This document shows, one piece after another, positions 12,061 to 23,139 of a DNA stretch of 64,000 bases. The translations under genes were made by a program, and so were the position numbers. Under the pieces are notes generated by a model. It did not search any database. It saw nothing but the letters and a program-made list of their open reading frames with translations, and had not been told where the DNA came from. Source of the DNA: Gnetum montanum (Eukaryota > Streptophyta > Gnetopsida > Gnetales > Gnetaceae); assembly GCA_015680685.1 (NCBI GenBank), contig MNCI01010871.1, positions 974,518-1,038,517 of the forward strand. The letters run 5' to 3'. The first letter of the stretch is position 1. Each line of letters starts with the position of its first letter.

Positions 12061-12333
12061 AAACCATTTCTTTAGATATCAAGGTCTAGATAATTTCCTT
12101 ATTTATGTGTCCTAGTCTTCTATGCCAAAGACAAGTATCATCTACATAGCTTACTCAACACTTCAATTCAAGGTTATCAAAATTACCAAAAATAGTAGGA
12201 TACACATTTCCTTTCCTTGACCCTTCTAACACAACATTTCTAGTAGATAAATCTTGTATTCTACAACTATCTTTTGAAAATGTAACATTAAAATTGGAGT
12301 CACAAGGTTAACTCACACTAAGAATATTATATT

Positions 12334-12990
12334 TTAACACATCAAAAAAAACATTTTTGTTGCTATGGGTAGTCCCTTCCGTTTTCCTCCTATGGTACCA
12401 ATACCTATTATGGATGCTTCCATGTCATCTCCAAACATGACTATACCACAATTTTGTTCCTTGAAGTGGGTGAAGTAAGAATTGTCACCTATCATGTGCC
12501 TTGAACACCCACTATCAATATACCATGTGCTAGCATTGTCATTGGAGGGGATAATTTGTGCCATAAATTCTTTTGAAGCTTTCCTTCTTTCTCTTTCCAA
12601 CCTTACATGGTTTTCTTTCTAGGCTAGTTTTTCCAAGACCAAAAGTGGTGAAGCAGTCTAAGATAATAATAAGCTTGAACATGACCATATTTACCACAAA
12701 ATAAACATTTCAAGTAATTTGACATAGAATATTTTCCATACCTAGATCAATGTTGTTTTTGATTCTTAGGTTTCTCCAAAGAGCTCTTGTTCAATTTCTC
12801 AAACAATCTTGTTAGTTTTTGAATCTCAACCCTAAGGTCTAATTTTTCCCTTTTGAGGTAAGAGCATTCATCACCAAGAATTTTTATTTTTATTTCCTTG
12901 ACATGTAAATAATTTTTTATTTCAATACAAAAATTTTGGAAAGAAAGAATGCTATGGCAAAAGGTTTCATAGCTATCTTTAAAAGAAGCA
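12334..12990 (-). pseudogene. C1 gag C-terminus and protease relic
   Basis: The zinc knuckle reads CLFCGKYGHVQAYY (C-x2-C-x4-H, last Cys changed to Tyr) near 12700. It follows a helical stretch (REKLDLRVEIQKLTRLFEKL). The protease begins at 12600-12334 with STWYIDSGCSRHMIGD, where DSG is kept. The N-terminal two thirds of gag is absent. Sequence toward 13193 is non-coding or too decayed to read. Confidence 0.82.
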
Positions 12991-13192
12991 TGATTTTAAT
13001 AATCACAAGAATTGTTAACTTTACAAGTATAGTCTTCTATCTTTCTAAATGTAATTAAGAAAATAATATAATTACCTTGATATATAAGGTGATAAATGAA
13101 TTGAATGCACTAGTTGATAGTGTCAATTAGGCTCCATCTAATGCAAAGAATCCCTTCCATGTTCACTCTTGAAGTGAGCAAAAGAACCAAGC

Positions 13193-13193
13193 N
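13193..13193. other. Single unknown base, probable assembly or sequence break
   Basis: The N sits where the inner end of the C1 5' LTR (about 90 bp), the primer-binding site and most of gag should be. LTR homology begins immediately to its right. Either a real deletion or a misjoin would explain this. Confidence 0.6.
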
Positions 13194-14153
13194 GGTAGAT
13201 CACAAGCACACCTTTGGACTTTGTTGCTCTCGAAGTGTGGTTGAAGGATCCACACCCTATACAGTCATCAAGCCTTGCTCCAAAGTGTTGTATCATAGCA
13301 CCAATCACTCAACCCCACAAGGTCTCATTAGGCTATGTGATTTCAAGGCTTTCACAACCTTTACAATCTTGAGCTCCATGCCAGAGTGTTGTACCATAGC
13401 ATCAATAACTTAATCCCATAGGATCCTGATAAGCTTAGTCACATCAACCCCATAGAGCAACAAGAAGAAGAATTACAAGGAAAGATTGCAACTCAATTTG
13501 TTGATCCTCGTATAATTAGGTTCAATACACTTTGCAATCTGAAAATGATAATATAATGAAGAGCAATAGAGAATTCAATTATTACAAATGATTGTACAAT
13601 GAATACAAGAAGGCTTGCACATTTTCCAATGCACATGAAGTCTTCTTATAGCTACTGTGTTGCTAATCCTTCTCGAACCTTATGCAACAGCTAGCTAATG
13701 GTCACTAATGATCATGAGAGACATCTTTCTTATGCCTAAGATGTCTCTCTAAATTTTCCTTCAAATCTAGAAAGATGTCTTTGTTTCCTAAAAGATGTAT
13801 TTTTGCAGTCTACATCCTGGAAGATGTCTTTGCTCAATGAAAGACATATTTGCCTTATGAAATACATATTTGGCTGGGGAAAGACATCTTACTATTTCTG
13901 AAGATGTCTTTCTAAATTCTCTCTAAGTTCATCCCAAATCTACCAAGATGTCTTTCTTCAATTTCTCTTACATGATGAATGCATTGTTCTTTTTCCACAA
14001 CCTTGATCTTACATATTCTTTAATGGTGTCCACTTTTCTTGTACAATATCATGTCCTTTTCCTACAAGCACAAAAACTACACACACATACAAACAAACTT
14101 GTTCTCCATTTTTTTTAATGTTTTGACATACCAAAATCAAAAGGCCCATAACA
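13194..14153 (-). repeat. C1 5' LTR (right), incomplete
   Basis: It aligns with 8200-9240 from gtagatcacaagcacacc onward and ends CCCATAACA. Its inner end is missing at 13193. Confidence 0.8.
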
Positions 14154-15436
14154 GACCTTGCTATGAATGATTGACATAGTTCAAAGTGAATCTCATTGAT
14201 AAAATCACCAATCAAAAATTGGCTTTTTTGAATAGTGAAATCACTAAGAGAATCTCAGAATGCTTCTTAGAAAAATAATAGAAACTTAGGAGAGAAAATC
14301 GATGGAATTAAAGGATCCTCCTCTAAGTGAAATCCTAAAACTATTTGAATATCAGATGGAGTAATCATTATCAGTCCAAAAATCATTTGAGAAGTGGAGC
14401 TTTTATTCTTATCATAAAGACTGCATCATTGAATTATTAAGCTTTTGCAATTGCCATGAAAACAAGGAAGACAAATAATTTAGACAATCATGAAGTTGTA
14501 AGATATCAAAACTCCTACTTTCCAAGTAAATTATGCAAACAATTCAAAGTTGTAATTGCATTATTTTGCTACAAAACAATGGACATAAAGCTACTTAAAG
14601 GAGTTTGAGCTTGAGATGGAGTTGGAGAAGAAGCCTGAATAGGATGCTTTGGGGTCATAATGTTGATGGTTAAAATTCTTTGTGTTCCTAGTAGAAATTT
14701 TCAATCCTCTCCATTGGTGAAATCCTCCAATCTTTTGCTAATGTTGTGTTGTGATGGACAAAGACCACTTCTTTGATATATTTATAAAACAATAGCAAGA
14801 ATCTTAGTGGAAGAAAAGAGAAGTATCAACTCAAGATATTTAATAATTAATAAAAATCTAATGCTTAATTTTTATGATTTTTTGATTAATAGGTCAAGAA
14901 AAATAATGTTATCTCCAGCAAAACATGTAGTACTCTCCAAAAAAAATTCCAACAATACCAGTTTCGTCAAAATTTAACTTATGGTTTGGGAGATATAGTG
15001 TTTCTTGGGTTGCATGTTGTTTAAAAAATATGTTTTTTATAATTTAAATTTTTTATTTATAATAAAAAGGTACAGTGAAAGGTCATGGGTTTGACCTTGA
15101 GAAGAAGGGAAACCTATGGGCCACAACCAACCCCTACTACTAGCTAACTATCAACTGATGGTACTAGGGGAAAAAGCCTCGCAACTACTACCATGCATCG
15201 TCAGTTGTGCCAACTTCACCCCCTATTCTCTATCATGTTTTTAGGTGCCTACATCATGGTGTTGATGTCCTATCTCATGTGTTGCCAAAAATTCATCATG
15301 CACTACTTCTACTATCTATTTTCTATCACCAGTTGTTGTCACTTGCTTGCTGTTGTTTCCTCCACCATTATCTACACTCTTTGACATCAACACACTTCCA
15401 CAACTACTTTCCTAGTGATGTCGTTACTTGTTTCTA
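14154..15436. other. No confident gene; unidentified insert within Y
   Basis: Minus-strand frames near 14700-14154 give gene-like but unrecognised runs (SFRISLRGGSFNSIDFLS). A tRNA B-box-like stretch (GGTCATGGGTTTGACCT) occurs near 15080 without a clear A box. I cannot assign this stretch to a family. Confidence 0.3.
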
Positions 15437-15843
15437 ATTATAGGCACCCCTAGCACTCCATAGGCACCAATGGCATTGTTGATTATAGGCATCTCTAGTG
15501 TTCCATGGGTACTAATGGAACCATCGATTATAGGCATCCTAGGCACTCCATAGGCATTGATGATGCCATTGATTACAAGCATCCATGGCATTCTATGACT
15601 ATCGATAGCATCGTCAATTATGGGCATCCATGGTGCTCTGTGGACATTGATGGATAGTCAATTATAGGCATCCCTACCACTCCATGGGCATCGATGGTGT
15701 CGTCAATTATAGGCATCCCTAGTGTCTCATGAGCAGCAAAAATGCCATCAATTACAAGCATCCCTGATGCTCCATGAGCACCAATGGCACTATGAATTAT
15801 AGGCATCCTCGATTCCATGAATTACAAGCATCCTCTGACATTT
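15437..15843. repeat. 45-bp tandem repeat (minisatellite, about 9 units)
   Basis: Units starting attataggcatccctag occur at 15437, 15482, 15527, 15572, 15617, 15661, 15706, 15751 and 15796, with a short unit at 15821. The period is 45 bp (one unit is 44). Since 45 is a multiple of three, the minus strand reads as 15-residue repeats of the type MPIIDGxIxxHGxLG. The 44-bp unit breaks this frame. Confidence 0.9.
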
Positions 15844-16803
15844 TCTAGTGCACATGCCACATGCCTCCTTTTCACATGCACAAGCCACACTACAGGTCCT
15901 CTGTGGTCCATAGCAAGAAATGACACTACCATGCTAGCCCTCCCTACAAGTTTCACAAGCCCTAGTATAGGTCATGTGGGCCCCCTCAATAAGGCACACA
16001 AACCTTGACAAAGATCACACAAACCCTTATGAGGGTTATGCTAGCCACATGCAAGCCACACTGATACCTCACAAGCCATGTGAGCTCTCTACAGGGAACT
16101 CAATCATGCAAACCCTCTGAGGGCAAAAAGGGAACATCTTGCCCTACAGCAGGAAAGGCCATCATAGTCCTCCACCTCACCACCATAGTCCTTCACTTGA
16201 TTGTTAACATTGCTACACTACTCTAAATGCCACCACTGATGTGCCACCATGGTCATTACTATCATCGATCATGTCTACCATGAGATGGAAAATTCTTCAT
16301 CACCTAATGGAAAATTTTGAATTGTCCTTCAACTAATGAAAAATTTGAAATTTCCATCAACTAATGGAAAATTTAAATTTTTCATCATCAAGTCCTTTTT
16401 TTAAATTAAGAATGCATGAAAATAATTTCAAAATTAAAACTTGGTGCTTTAGTATCAACTATAACAAAATTCCATAATTAAGTGTGCTTGTTTGAGAGTA
16501 GAACTAGGATGGATGATCTCTCAAGAAGTCTTAAAAATCATGTAAGTTTTTGCAACTTAAAATAGCCATAACTTTTGATTTCAAAGTTTGTTTTCAATGA
16601 AATGAAAATCAATTCCAATAGAATTAAACCTCCCAAACATAATGGAATAGTTAAGTTTAGCTTCTAGGTGATAGAAAATTACCTTTTAATCTATTATTTA
16701 AGATTCTAAAATAATTAGGATTCAATGGTTAGTTAGAAATCCATGATATTTTCAACTTCTTCTATAATCAATTAACTATTTTCAGATTCATAAAAGGGCC
16801 ATA
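15844..16803. other. No gene seen; locally GC-richer then AT-rich
   Basis: From 15844 to about 16200 the sequence is richer in G+C, with repeated cacaagcc words. From about 16291 to 16384 there are three degraded copies of a 27-30 bp unit (actaatggaaaattt...). The rest is featureless AT-rich DNA before Y gag. Confidence 0.4.
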
Positions 16804-17920
16804 GAGGTCAAGGATTGCCAACATGTTTGATTTCTTCATCTTACCAATGTCTAGAACCCAAAGAGTACATTGGAGAGCAATGGAAATCCAAGTCAATGAC
16901 TAGATGAATGCCCTTTAATATCAAATTAATGAGATCAAGGGAATTCAAGAATAACTTCATCAATTAAATCAAGGTTTCATACAAAGATGAAAAATATGTC
17001 TAAAAGAATTAGGAAATTGTCTCAAAGTTCAAAGGATAAATGATCAGATGTACAAGTAAAGATGGATACCTTTGAAAACTCCATCAAGAAATTAATCAAC
17101 CATCTCTTTCAACCTTCAAATCCTAGCCACGTTCTACCTAGAGATCAGGATTAACTTTCCCCTATGAATCCACACTAAAATCAACCCCCACCTACTAGTC
17201 ACTAGGATATCGATATCCATTTCTTAAGTCAAAGAGTAGAAACTGAAAATGAGGAATACGAGAATTGGCATAATCCACCCAAATAATCACTAACTCAACT
17301 TCATGCTAAGAAGGTAGAATTAGATCATTATGATAGAGCCCTTGGATCTAGTGACAAGGCAAAAGATTGGCTTGATAGAATGAAAAACTACTTCAATATG
17401 TTGAATTTATCAAGCCAAGAATGTTTAGAAGTTATCTCCTTATATTTAAGAGGCATTGTGGAAACATGGAATGGACTAAGACCTCAAGCTTTCATTACAA
17501 ATTGGCTTAAATTTTATCAAGATTTTGAACAAAAATTTGTACCAAATTATTTCCTCAAAGAGCACAAGATGAGATTTTATTCCTTAATATTGGAAAGGCA
17601 ATCCATAGAAGATTACTACAAGGAATTAGTGATCTCTCTCAATATGTAAGCCACCAAGATGAAAGATAATTAGCTTCAAAGCTCATTTTTTTTGGATTAC
17701 ATGCACAAATGAATCCCCAAACATGAGCACAAATGCAGCCCCAAACATGAGCACATAATTCTTAAATAGTCAATGAAGCATACAAAATTGCTAAGGATAA
17801 TGAACAATCAAATCAAGTACAAACTACTCTTCGACAAGCAACAGTAGAAGAAATACCAATCAAGAGAGCTCAATCGAAGTTAGGATGTTTTTTTGTAGTT
17901 AAGATCATTTCAAACAAGAC
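16804..17920 (+). pseudogene. Y gag relic
   Basis: Chromovirus-type gag. The capsid part is readable from about 17315 to 17649: LDHYDRALGSSDKAKDWLDR, YFNMLNLSSQECLEVISLYL, then ETWNGLRPQAF and FVPNYFLKEHKMRFYSL. These match the Retrotrans_gag pattern of a hydrophobic helix, a Trp-centred block and an F-x-P...R-x-x-F block. A broken zinc knuckle lies near 17885 (CFFC...DHFKQDYPKL), missing one base and with the last Cys changed to Tyr. Upstream sequence from about 16804 is frameshifted gag N-terminus. Confidence 0.75.
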
Positions 17921-17999
17921 TATCCAAAATTGTGAGCAAAGGTACAAAGAACCAATCAATCCATGAATCAAAAACCCAATCAACTAGCTTAGTTTTACA

Positions 18000-18235
18000 T
18001 AAATTCCAGGTTGCTTTACTAATTTTTGAAGGTTCAATTAAAAGTAAAAAAATTAATTTTTTTTATTGATAGTGATGCTAGTGATAACTTTATTTCTCCA
18101 AAGTTAATTAATTTATTGAAATTAAGTTTACCATCCAAGAAAATTATTAAGATAGAACTTGTAGATCAAATGACTATGAACAAGCATAGTATTTGGGCCA
18201 TTAGTTTGTTCTTAAAGAACATGTCAAACATTTGA
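18000..18235 (+). pseudogene. Y protease relic, truncated
   Basis: A retropepsin-like segment reads FFIDSDASDNFISPKLINLL, corresponding to the active-site D-S/T-G-A(T/S) loop with G changed to D. It is followed by KKIIKIELVDQMTMNKH. At about 18205 the frame runs directly into KEHVKHLK, which belongs to the RT thumb. The protease end, the RT fingers and the palm with the YxDD box are therefore missing. Confidence 0.75.
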
Positions 18236-18960
18236 AAATTATAATGGAAATTCTTAAAGGACATCAATTGAAAGCTAAATTAAGTAAATGTGAAGTCTTT
18301 AAAGAAGAAGTATCTTATTTGGACCATAGAGTTTCTAAGAAATGATTACAAGTAGATCCAACAAAGGTTAGTGCAATTCTAGACTAGCCTGAAAAAGATG
18401 CTATAGTGGTTCATAGTTTTTTGGGCTTATCAGGTTTTTATCAACATTTCATTAAAGATTATTCTACATTAGTAGTCCCCTTGACTGACCTTTTTTAGGA
18501 AAAATGTGTGTTCAAGTTTGATGAAAAATGCAAGAAAGCTTTCCTCAGATTAAAGATGCTACTCACAACAGTGTCTATTTTGAGAATTCCATATGAAGAA
18601 TTACCATTTGAAGTATCCATGGATACTTGTGAAATAGGAATCAGTGTAGTTCTTTCACAAGAAGATAAAGTGGTATGTTATGAATGTCATAAATTATGAA
18701 GAGCTGAGGTAAATTACTCAACTCATGATTTAGAATTATTAGCAATTGTTAATGCTTTGAAAGTTTAGAGATATTATTTTTCTAAAAAAGGTTTGTAGTA
18801 AGAGCAAATCATAAAATTTTGAAATATTTGCAAAGACAACCTATTTTGAATACTTCTCAATGATGATGGGTAGAATTATTGGTTGAATATGATTTGGAAA
18901 TCAAATATATTCCCAGGAAACAAAATGTAGTAGTTGATGCCCTTAGTCGAATGTGAAACT
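18205..18960 (+). pseudogene. Y RT thumb and RNase H relic
   Basis: The sequence starts in the RT thumb: GHQLKAKLSKCEVFKEEVSY, then VDPTKVSAILD and FLGLSGFYQHFIKDYST. RNase H follows at 18508-18699: FKFDEKCKKAFLRLKMLLTT, LPFEVSMDTCEIGISVVLSQ, then YSTHDLELLAIVNALK. The family's first RNase H Asp (DAS) appears as MDTCE, and the E of the HD(L)ELLA block is present. The end (PGNKMxxxMPL) is a decayed KYIPGKQNVVADALSR block. Stops are frequent. Confidence 0.82.
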
Positions 18961-19119
18961 TGATGATAAATGTGGTAATGACCCCAATGAAAGAAGAAAT
19001 TAAGGAATAGATAAAAGAATATCCTTATTTCAAGAAGACTTTAATCAATATTTACTCTGAGCCTCAATACCAACTTACCCTTAGTGGTTTATTGATGAAA
19101 GGACAAAGAGTATGCATTT

Positions 19120-19860
19120 CATAAAAAAATTGGAGACTTAGGCTATTGTGTGAAGCACATGAAGGGTATGCAAGACATCTAGGTTATATTAATTCTTATA
19201 TGATGTTACACAAATCTTATTTCTAGCCTGAAATGAAGAATGATGTGTCCTCATACATTAAAAACTATCTAACATGTCAAAGAATAAAAGTTGAACAAAA
19301 GAAACCTAGTGGATTATTAAAGCCTCTAGAAGTCCCAACTTGGAAATGGAAAGATGATACCATAGATTTCATTGTGGGATTGCCAATAAAAAAAAAGGAA
19401 ATGACTAGATTTTTGTAGTGGTTGATCACCTATCAAAGATAACACATTTTATAGCTTTGAAATCTACAAACACAACTAAAGAGGTAGCCCAAAAATTCAT
19501 ATAAGAAGTATTTTGATTATATGGATGTCCAAAATCTATCACCTTGGATCAAGATCCCAAGTTCATATCTAAATTTTAGCAAAATTTCTTCAAAGATCTT
19601 GGAACCCAATTGAAATTTAGCACAACTTACCACCCAGAGACCAATGGACGAACCAAACATGTGAATAGAATGTTAGAAGATATTCTATGAAGCTATGTTG
19701 GAAGTAGACCAAAAATGTCAGAGAATTACTTGCACCTAGTAGAATTCGCCTATAATAGCAATTATCAAGGTTCCATACATCGAACACTGTTCAAAGTAGT
19801 ATATGGACATAATTATTGTACACAAATAACTTGGGTAGATCTAACCTTAAGAATGGAATG
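19120..19860 (+). pseudogene. Y integrase relic
   Basis: The zinc-binding HHCC part reads HEGYARHLGYINSYMMLHKS and then YIKNYLTCQRIKVEQKKPSG, with one Cys lost. The core begins PLEVPTWKWKDDTIDFIVGL, the usual entry with the first catalytic Asp. The VVDHLSKMAHF-like, DQDPKF-like and TDGQTER-like blocks can be seen across frameshifts (19420-19680). After 19418 the frame changes repeatedly. This is typical chromovirus integrase in an advanced state of decay. Confidence 0.8.
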
Positions 19861-19899
19861 GAAGGAATAAGAAATGAAAATAATAGAAAATATTATCAC

Positions 19900-20410
19900 A
19901 AGAGTTAAAAAAAATTTATAGGTTGCCCAGGATAAATATAAGGGACATGTACATCAACATTATCTTAAGAAAGAATTCCAAGTGGGAGATCAAGTACTAC
20001 TAAGAGTAAAACCTACCAAAAGTTCTCTTAAACTTGGAAAATATACTAAATTAGTATCTAGATATTGTGGATGCTTTGAAATTTTTGAAAGAATTGGTGA
20101 AGTGGCATATCAGTTAAATCTTCTAGCAACTTTAAGAATTCACCCTCTTTTCCATGTAAGTTTGCTAAAGAAATTTCATGCAAATGATGTTCCATATGTT
20201 CTAGATTGGAATACCTTACACTTGTGATCCAACACTACCTTTCAAGCTAAACTCATTGTAATTAAGAACCATCAAACCAAGAAGATATGAAATAAAACTA
20301 TTAGTAAAGTACTTGCTCAATGGTCAAATTGTGATTAGCAGACTTGGGAAAATAGGGAGTTTATTCTTAATACTTACCTCCAACTTTTTTATCATCATGA
20401 TATTGAATGA
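19900..20410 (+). pseudogene. Y integrase C-terminus with chromodomain relic
   Basis: An open run at 19982-20227 gives GDQVLLRVKPTKSSLKLGKY, RYCGCFEIFERIGEVAYQL and HPLFHVSLLKKFH, the GPY/F module that precedes a chromodomain. Beyond its stop, VLAQWSN and TWENREFILNTY correspond to the VKWKG...ATWE core of a chromodomain. This places Y among plant chromoviruses, whose chromodomain is thought to steer integration to chromatin. The exact clade was not determined. Confidence 0.82.
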
Positions 20411-20580
20411 TAAATTGTATTTATTATTGATGTAATAAATTATATTTTATAATTTTTTATCTTTTTTTGTATAGATAATAATGAGGATAATAAAGAAGCT
20501 GAAGATGAAAAGCATAACGAAGAAGTAGTAGCTAAGAAATTGGATATAGAAGAAGCACTTGAGGACAAGCTAGATGCTTA

Positions 20581-20591
20581 AGGGGGGTAGA
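20581..20591 (+). promoter_or_regulatory. Y polypurine tract
   Basis: AGGGGGGTAGA lies directly before the 3' LTR start. Confidence 0.8.
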
Positions 20592-21059
20592 TTATATCTT
20601 GTCCCTTGTTAAGGGAAAGGACATGTTGTAAAAATGTAATTAACCTTCAAATGAGGGGATGCCTCATTGTGAAGAGTTATGATTATTTATGTATCCCTCA
20701 GGAATGGGTTTGACCTCTGCCATTTAAGGTCAAGTTTAGAGGTCATGCTAACATGGAGTTGTAGAGCCTTTAAAGACAAGTAATGGGAGTTGGGTGAATC
20801 AATACAAGGGATTGGTCACCCCTTCAACTAAATAGCCTAATCATGGGGGTAGTGCCTCTAAGGCTTAAGTCGCACGGGAAGATAACCCAGAGGACATTAT
20901 AGTACTCTCTCCTATTCATAAAATTTTTCTTTTCTATTTTGTATATCATTTATTCATTTATCAAGTATTTTATGATATTTCCATTATAATTTTTCTGAAT
21001 GTGATGGATTAAGCAATGAATGACCATTTCTTTACAACATCCAAGAATGGGATGTCACA
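20592..21059 (+). repeat. Y 3' LTR
   Basis: A 468-bp LTR aligning with 6473-6960, for example ggattaagcaa...acaacatccaa. The start TTATATCTTGTCCC shows the TG end mutated. It ends GATGTCACA and is followed by TSD AGAGA. Confidence 0.88.
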
Positions 21060-21390
21060 AGAGATATCTACGATTTCATGAAGACATCTCCTCAACTCTT
21101 TGAACTCTTGTTCCTAAGGCTTTCTCTTGTTAATTTTGCTTCTTTAAAGTTCCTTAAGAATCTTCATTTGGTTTGTAGTCTTTGGTTTCATTCCATGCTT
21201 ATTCATTTTCTCATGTTGGGTCATAAGATCTTCACTTTATCAACTCATTGTAGATCTCATTTTCCTTGAGTCCTTAGTCCTTATGTGAAGTTCTTGTTCA
21301 TGTCCTGTAAACACCTCATCCATAACAAATATTCTTTGTTCTCCATTTTCATTAAGGTTGTGTCATACCAAAAGGTCAACATCAGTGCAT
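21060..21390 (-). repeat. Copia-type solo LTR C0, fragment 3 of 3
   Basis: It matches the distal end of the C1 and 41026 LTRs, including the terminal ttaaggttgtgtcataccaaaa block. It begins with the Y TSD copy. LINE sequence resumes to its right. Confidence 0.7.
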
Positions 21391-22213
21391 TACTTAAAGA
21401 GTTGCAAGTGATATGAAAGCCTTATCTACTTTTAAAAATAAATATAAGAAGAAATCTATTCTAGCTTGGGATATCCAAAAATAAGTTTATCATACCATTA
21501 TTCAACCTACTATTCTTTAAAGGTGTATTGTATGAGGTCTATCTTTATTAAATAAATATTTAAAATAGATAAAAAAGCTTCAAAATATTTTTCTACTTAA
21601 TGAATTTAAAGTGACAAGATATACATAATATGATGTTATTTATTTGAAGCAAAGTTAATGTCATTAGACTTTGAAGATATTTGTTAGTTTTAAGCCTACA
21701 CATTTTTTTTATCTTCATAAATATTCCAAAAATTTGATTATTGAAATTTTTGATAAATGATGGCTTTATGAGAAATTTCTCTAGATTAATAAATAGAATA
21801 TTTAAGAGTACATTCTCTATTTTGATCTTAACTAAGTTCACAGTTTAGTAAAATAAGAAGTAATTCAAAAACTTTGGGAAAAAGTCAAAGGAAAAAAATA
21901 TTTCTATTTGAATGGTATTAGAGGAGATCTTAATTCAAAGAAAATTTATTTATCTATGGCTATTCCTTATCATTTTTAATGCATAATTAGTAAATCATTA
22001 CTGGTATCTTTTCATCTAAGAGTTAAAATAAAGAGATAACTAAAACTTACATTTGAAGAATGAATATGCCAAATCTGTAATACAACTAACATTGAAGATG
22101 AATACTACATTTTCTTACAACATCCTGCATTGGACCACATTATATGTAAATGGGATATTATAGTTGCAAATCTAGTTGATTTGTTCCAAATGTTATTAAG
22201 AATACTTTGTAAT
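21391..22213 (+). pseudogene. LINE relic, C-terminal part
   Basis: This continues the LINE interrupted at 994. A post-RT block comparable to LF-x-x-L(V)LPVLLYGCEVW is recognisable as IPLFNLLFFKGVLYEVY (about 21495-21545). A C-terminal Cys-rich motif reads EEICQICNTTNIEDEYYIFLQHP (read through a stop near 22057), like the C-x2-C...EDExHFLxxCP box of LINE ORFs. It is in the same orientation as 1-994. Multiple stops and frameshifts exclude function. Identity as the other half of the same insertion is inferred from order and orientation. The stretch is cut by a solo LTR at 22214. Confidence 0.6.
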
Positions 22214-23139
22214 TAATGAGTAGTGAGGTACCCCTACACCCAACCATAGGAATCACGAAGCATTCACGAGCGACTCTGTCAAATTCTATGGACTTTAACA
22301 TTTTCAATACACTAACCCTTTAGGAAGTAAATCTAGCCTTAAGGTTAATCATTGTCTATCCAATTACACTTGTGACATTCGTTGGTATGGTTAAGTGTAA
22401 CTGAAGCATTTGATTTTTATCATTTTTATGTTTTATAGTTGGGTGCTTGAAATTTAGATAAAAATAACTTTGATTAACTAATCTAAAGTAACTAATTAAC
22501 TAATCATTTAACTAATCCTAACATAAGTATCTATTCCCACTTTCCATACATGTCCTAAACCCATGTATTTACCACTGGGTGACCAAGTGCTATGCTACTA
22601 GGCATACCAAGCAATAATACCGCTAGGATTACCAAGCAAATATGTGTTACACTTGAAGTGATCATACTCATGTATTTAATCTATCTAGCTTAATTACTTC
22701 ATTAACTTAATTGCTAGAAAATATTTGTGAAATAATTGAAAATATTTAACAAATAACTGAAAACATTGAATGCATAAATGAAATAGCTAATCTATCCAAA
22801 GTGCTACAAGGTTTATCAAAAAGCTTGTCTTTATTACCACACACACTATCATGCTTAGGTACAACAATGCTCAAATAAAGATCTATATACTCAATGACTC
22901 CTATTGCAGGCACTTGGGGAAAAAATTCTAACTTTCAAATGATAAAAATGCAAGAGCTCTGCTACAAATACAATCTACTTATGCCATAAATGTAGCTACA
23001 AGAATATATTTATAGCTGACACATGATACTATGTCGACAAGGCCTTGTTGACACATGGTAAGATGCATTGACTAGGCCTTGTCAATGAGCCCTAGTCAAC
23101 GAGGCCTCATCGATGCAGCCAACTTAATGCAACTCATCA
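22214..23139 (-). mobile_element. Solo LTR of family X
   Basis: A 926-bp LTR with family X ends (TAATGAGTAGTGAGG...AACTCATCA). It has a perfect TSD GTAAT at 22209-22213 and 23140-23144. No internal region is present, the usual product of LTR-LTR recombination. The part before the right end contains repeated inverted words (tcgacaaggcc, ttgactaggcc, tcaacgaggcc). Confidence 0.88.

Larger units (their letters stand above)
8106..14153 (-). mobile_element. Ty1/copia retrotransposon C1 (broken)
   Basis: LTRs at 8106-9240 (3') and 13194-14153 (5', incomplete) flank minus-strand zinc knuckle, protease, integrase, RT and RNase H in the copia order. A polypurine tract lies at 9241-9260. Most of gag and the inner end of the 5' LTR are missing next to a single unknown base at 13193. 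No convincing TSD was found (flanks ATAGA and GACCT). Solo LTRs of the same family occur at 995-21390 (split) and 41026-42347. Confidence 0.88.
6473..21059 (+). mobile_element. Ty3/gypsy chromovirus element Y (nested host of C1)
   Basis: The two LTRs (6473-6960 and 20592-21059) are clearly similar. The 5-bp sequence AGAGA occurs directly before the first (6468-6472) and directly after the second (21060-21064), a perfect TSD. Plus-strand gag, protease, RNase H, integrase and chromodomain remains lie at 16804-20410. A polypurine tract precedes the 3' LTR. The interval 6961 to about 16800, between the 5' LTR and gag, is filled with later insertions, including C1, a spliced-gene relic and a minisatellite. 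The element sits in the middle of copia LTR C0. Confidence 0.88.

Noticed and set aside
8101-14158. Target-site duplication for C1
   Set aside because: The flanks ATAGA and GACCT do not match, and the LTR ends are uncertain by a few bases.
15060-15110. tRNA or SINE at a B-box-like GGTCATGGGTTTGACCT
   Set aside because: No A box at the proper distance and no cloverleaf could be drawn.
15424-15818. Minus-strand frames in the 45-bp minisatellite as protein-coding genes
   Set aside because: They are products of a tandem repeat whose period is a multiple of three. The 44-bp unit shifts the frame and no gene context is present.
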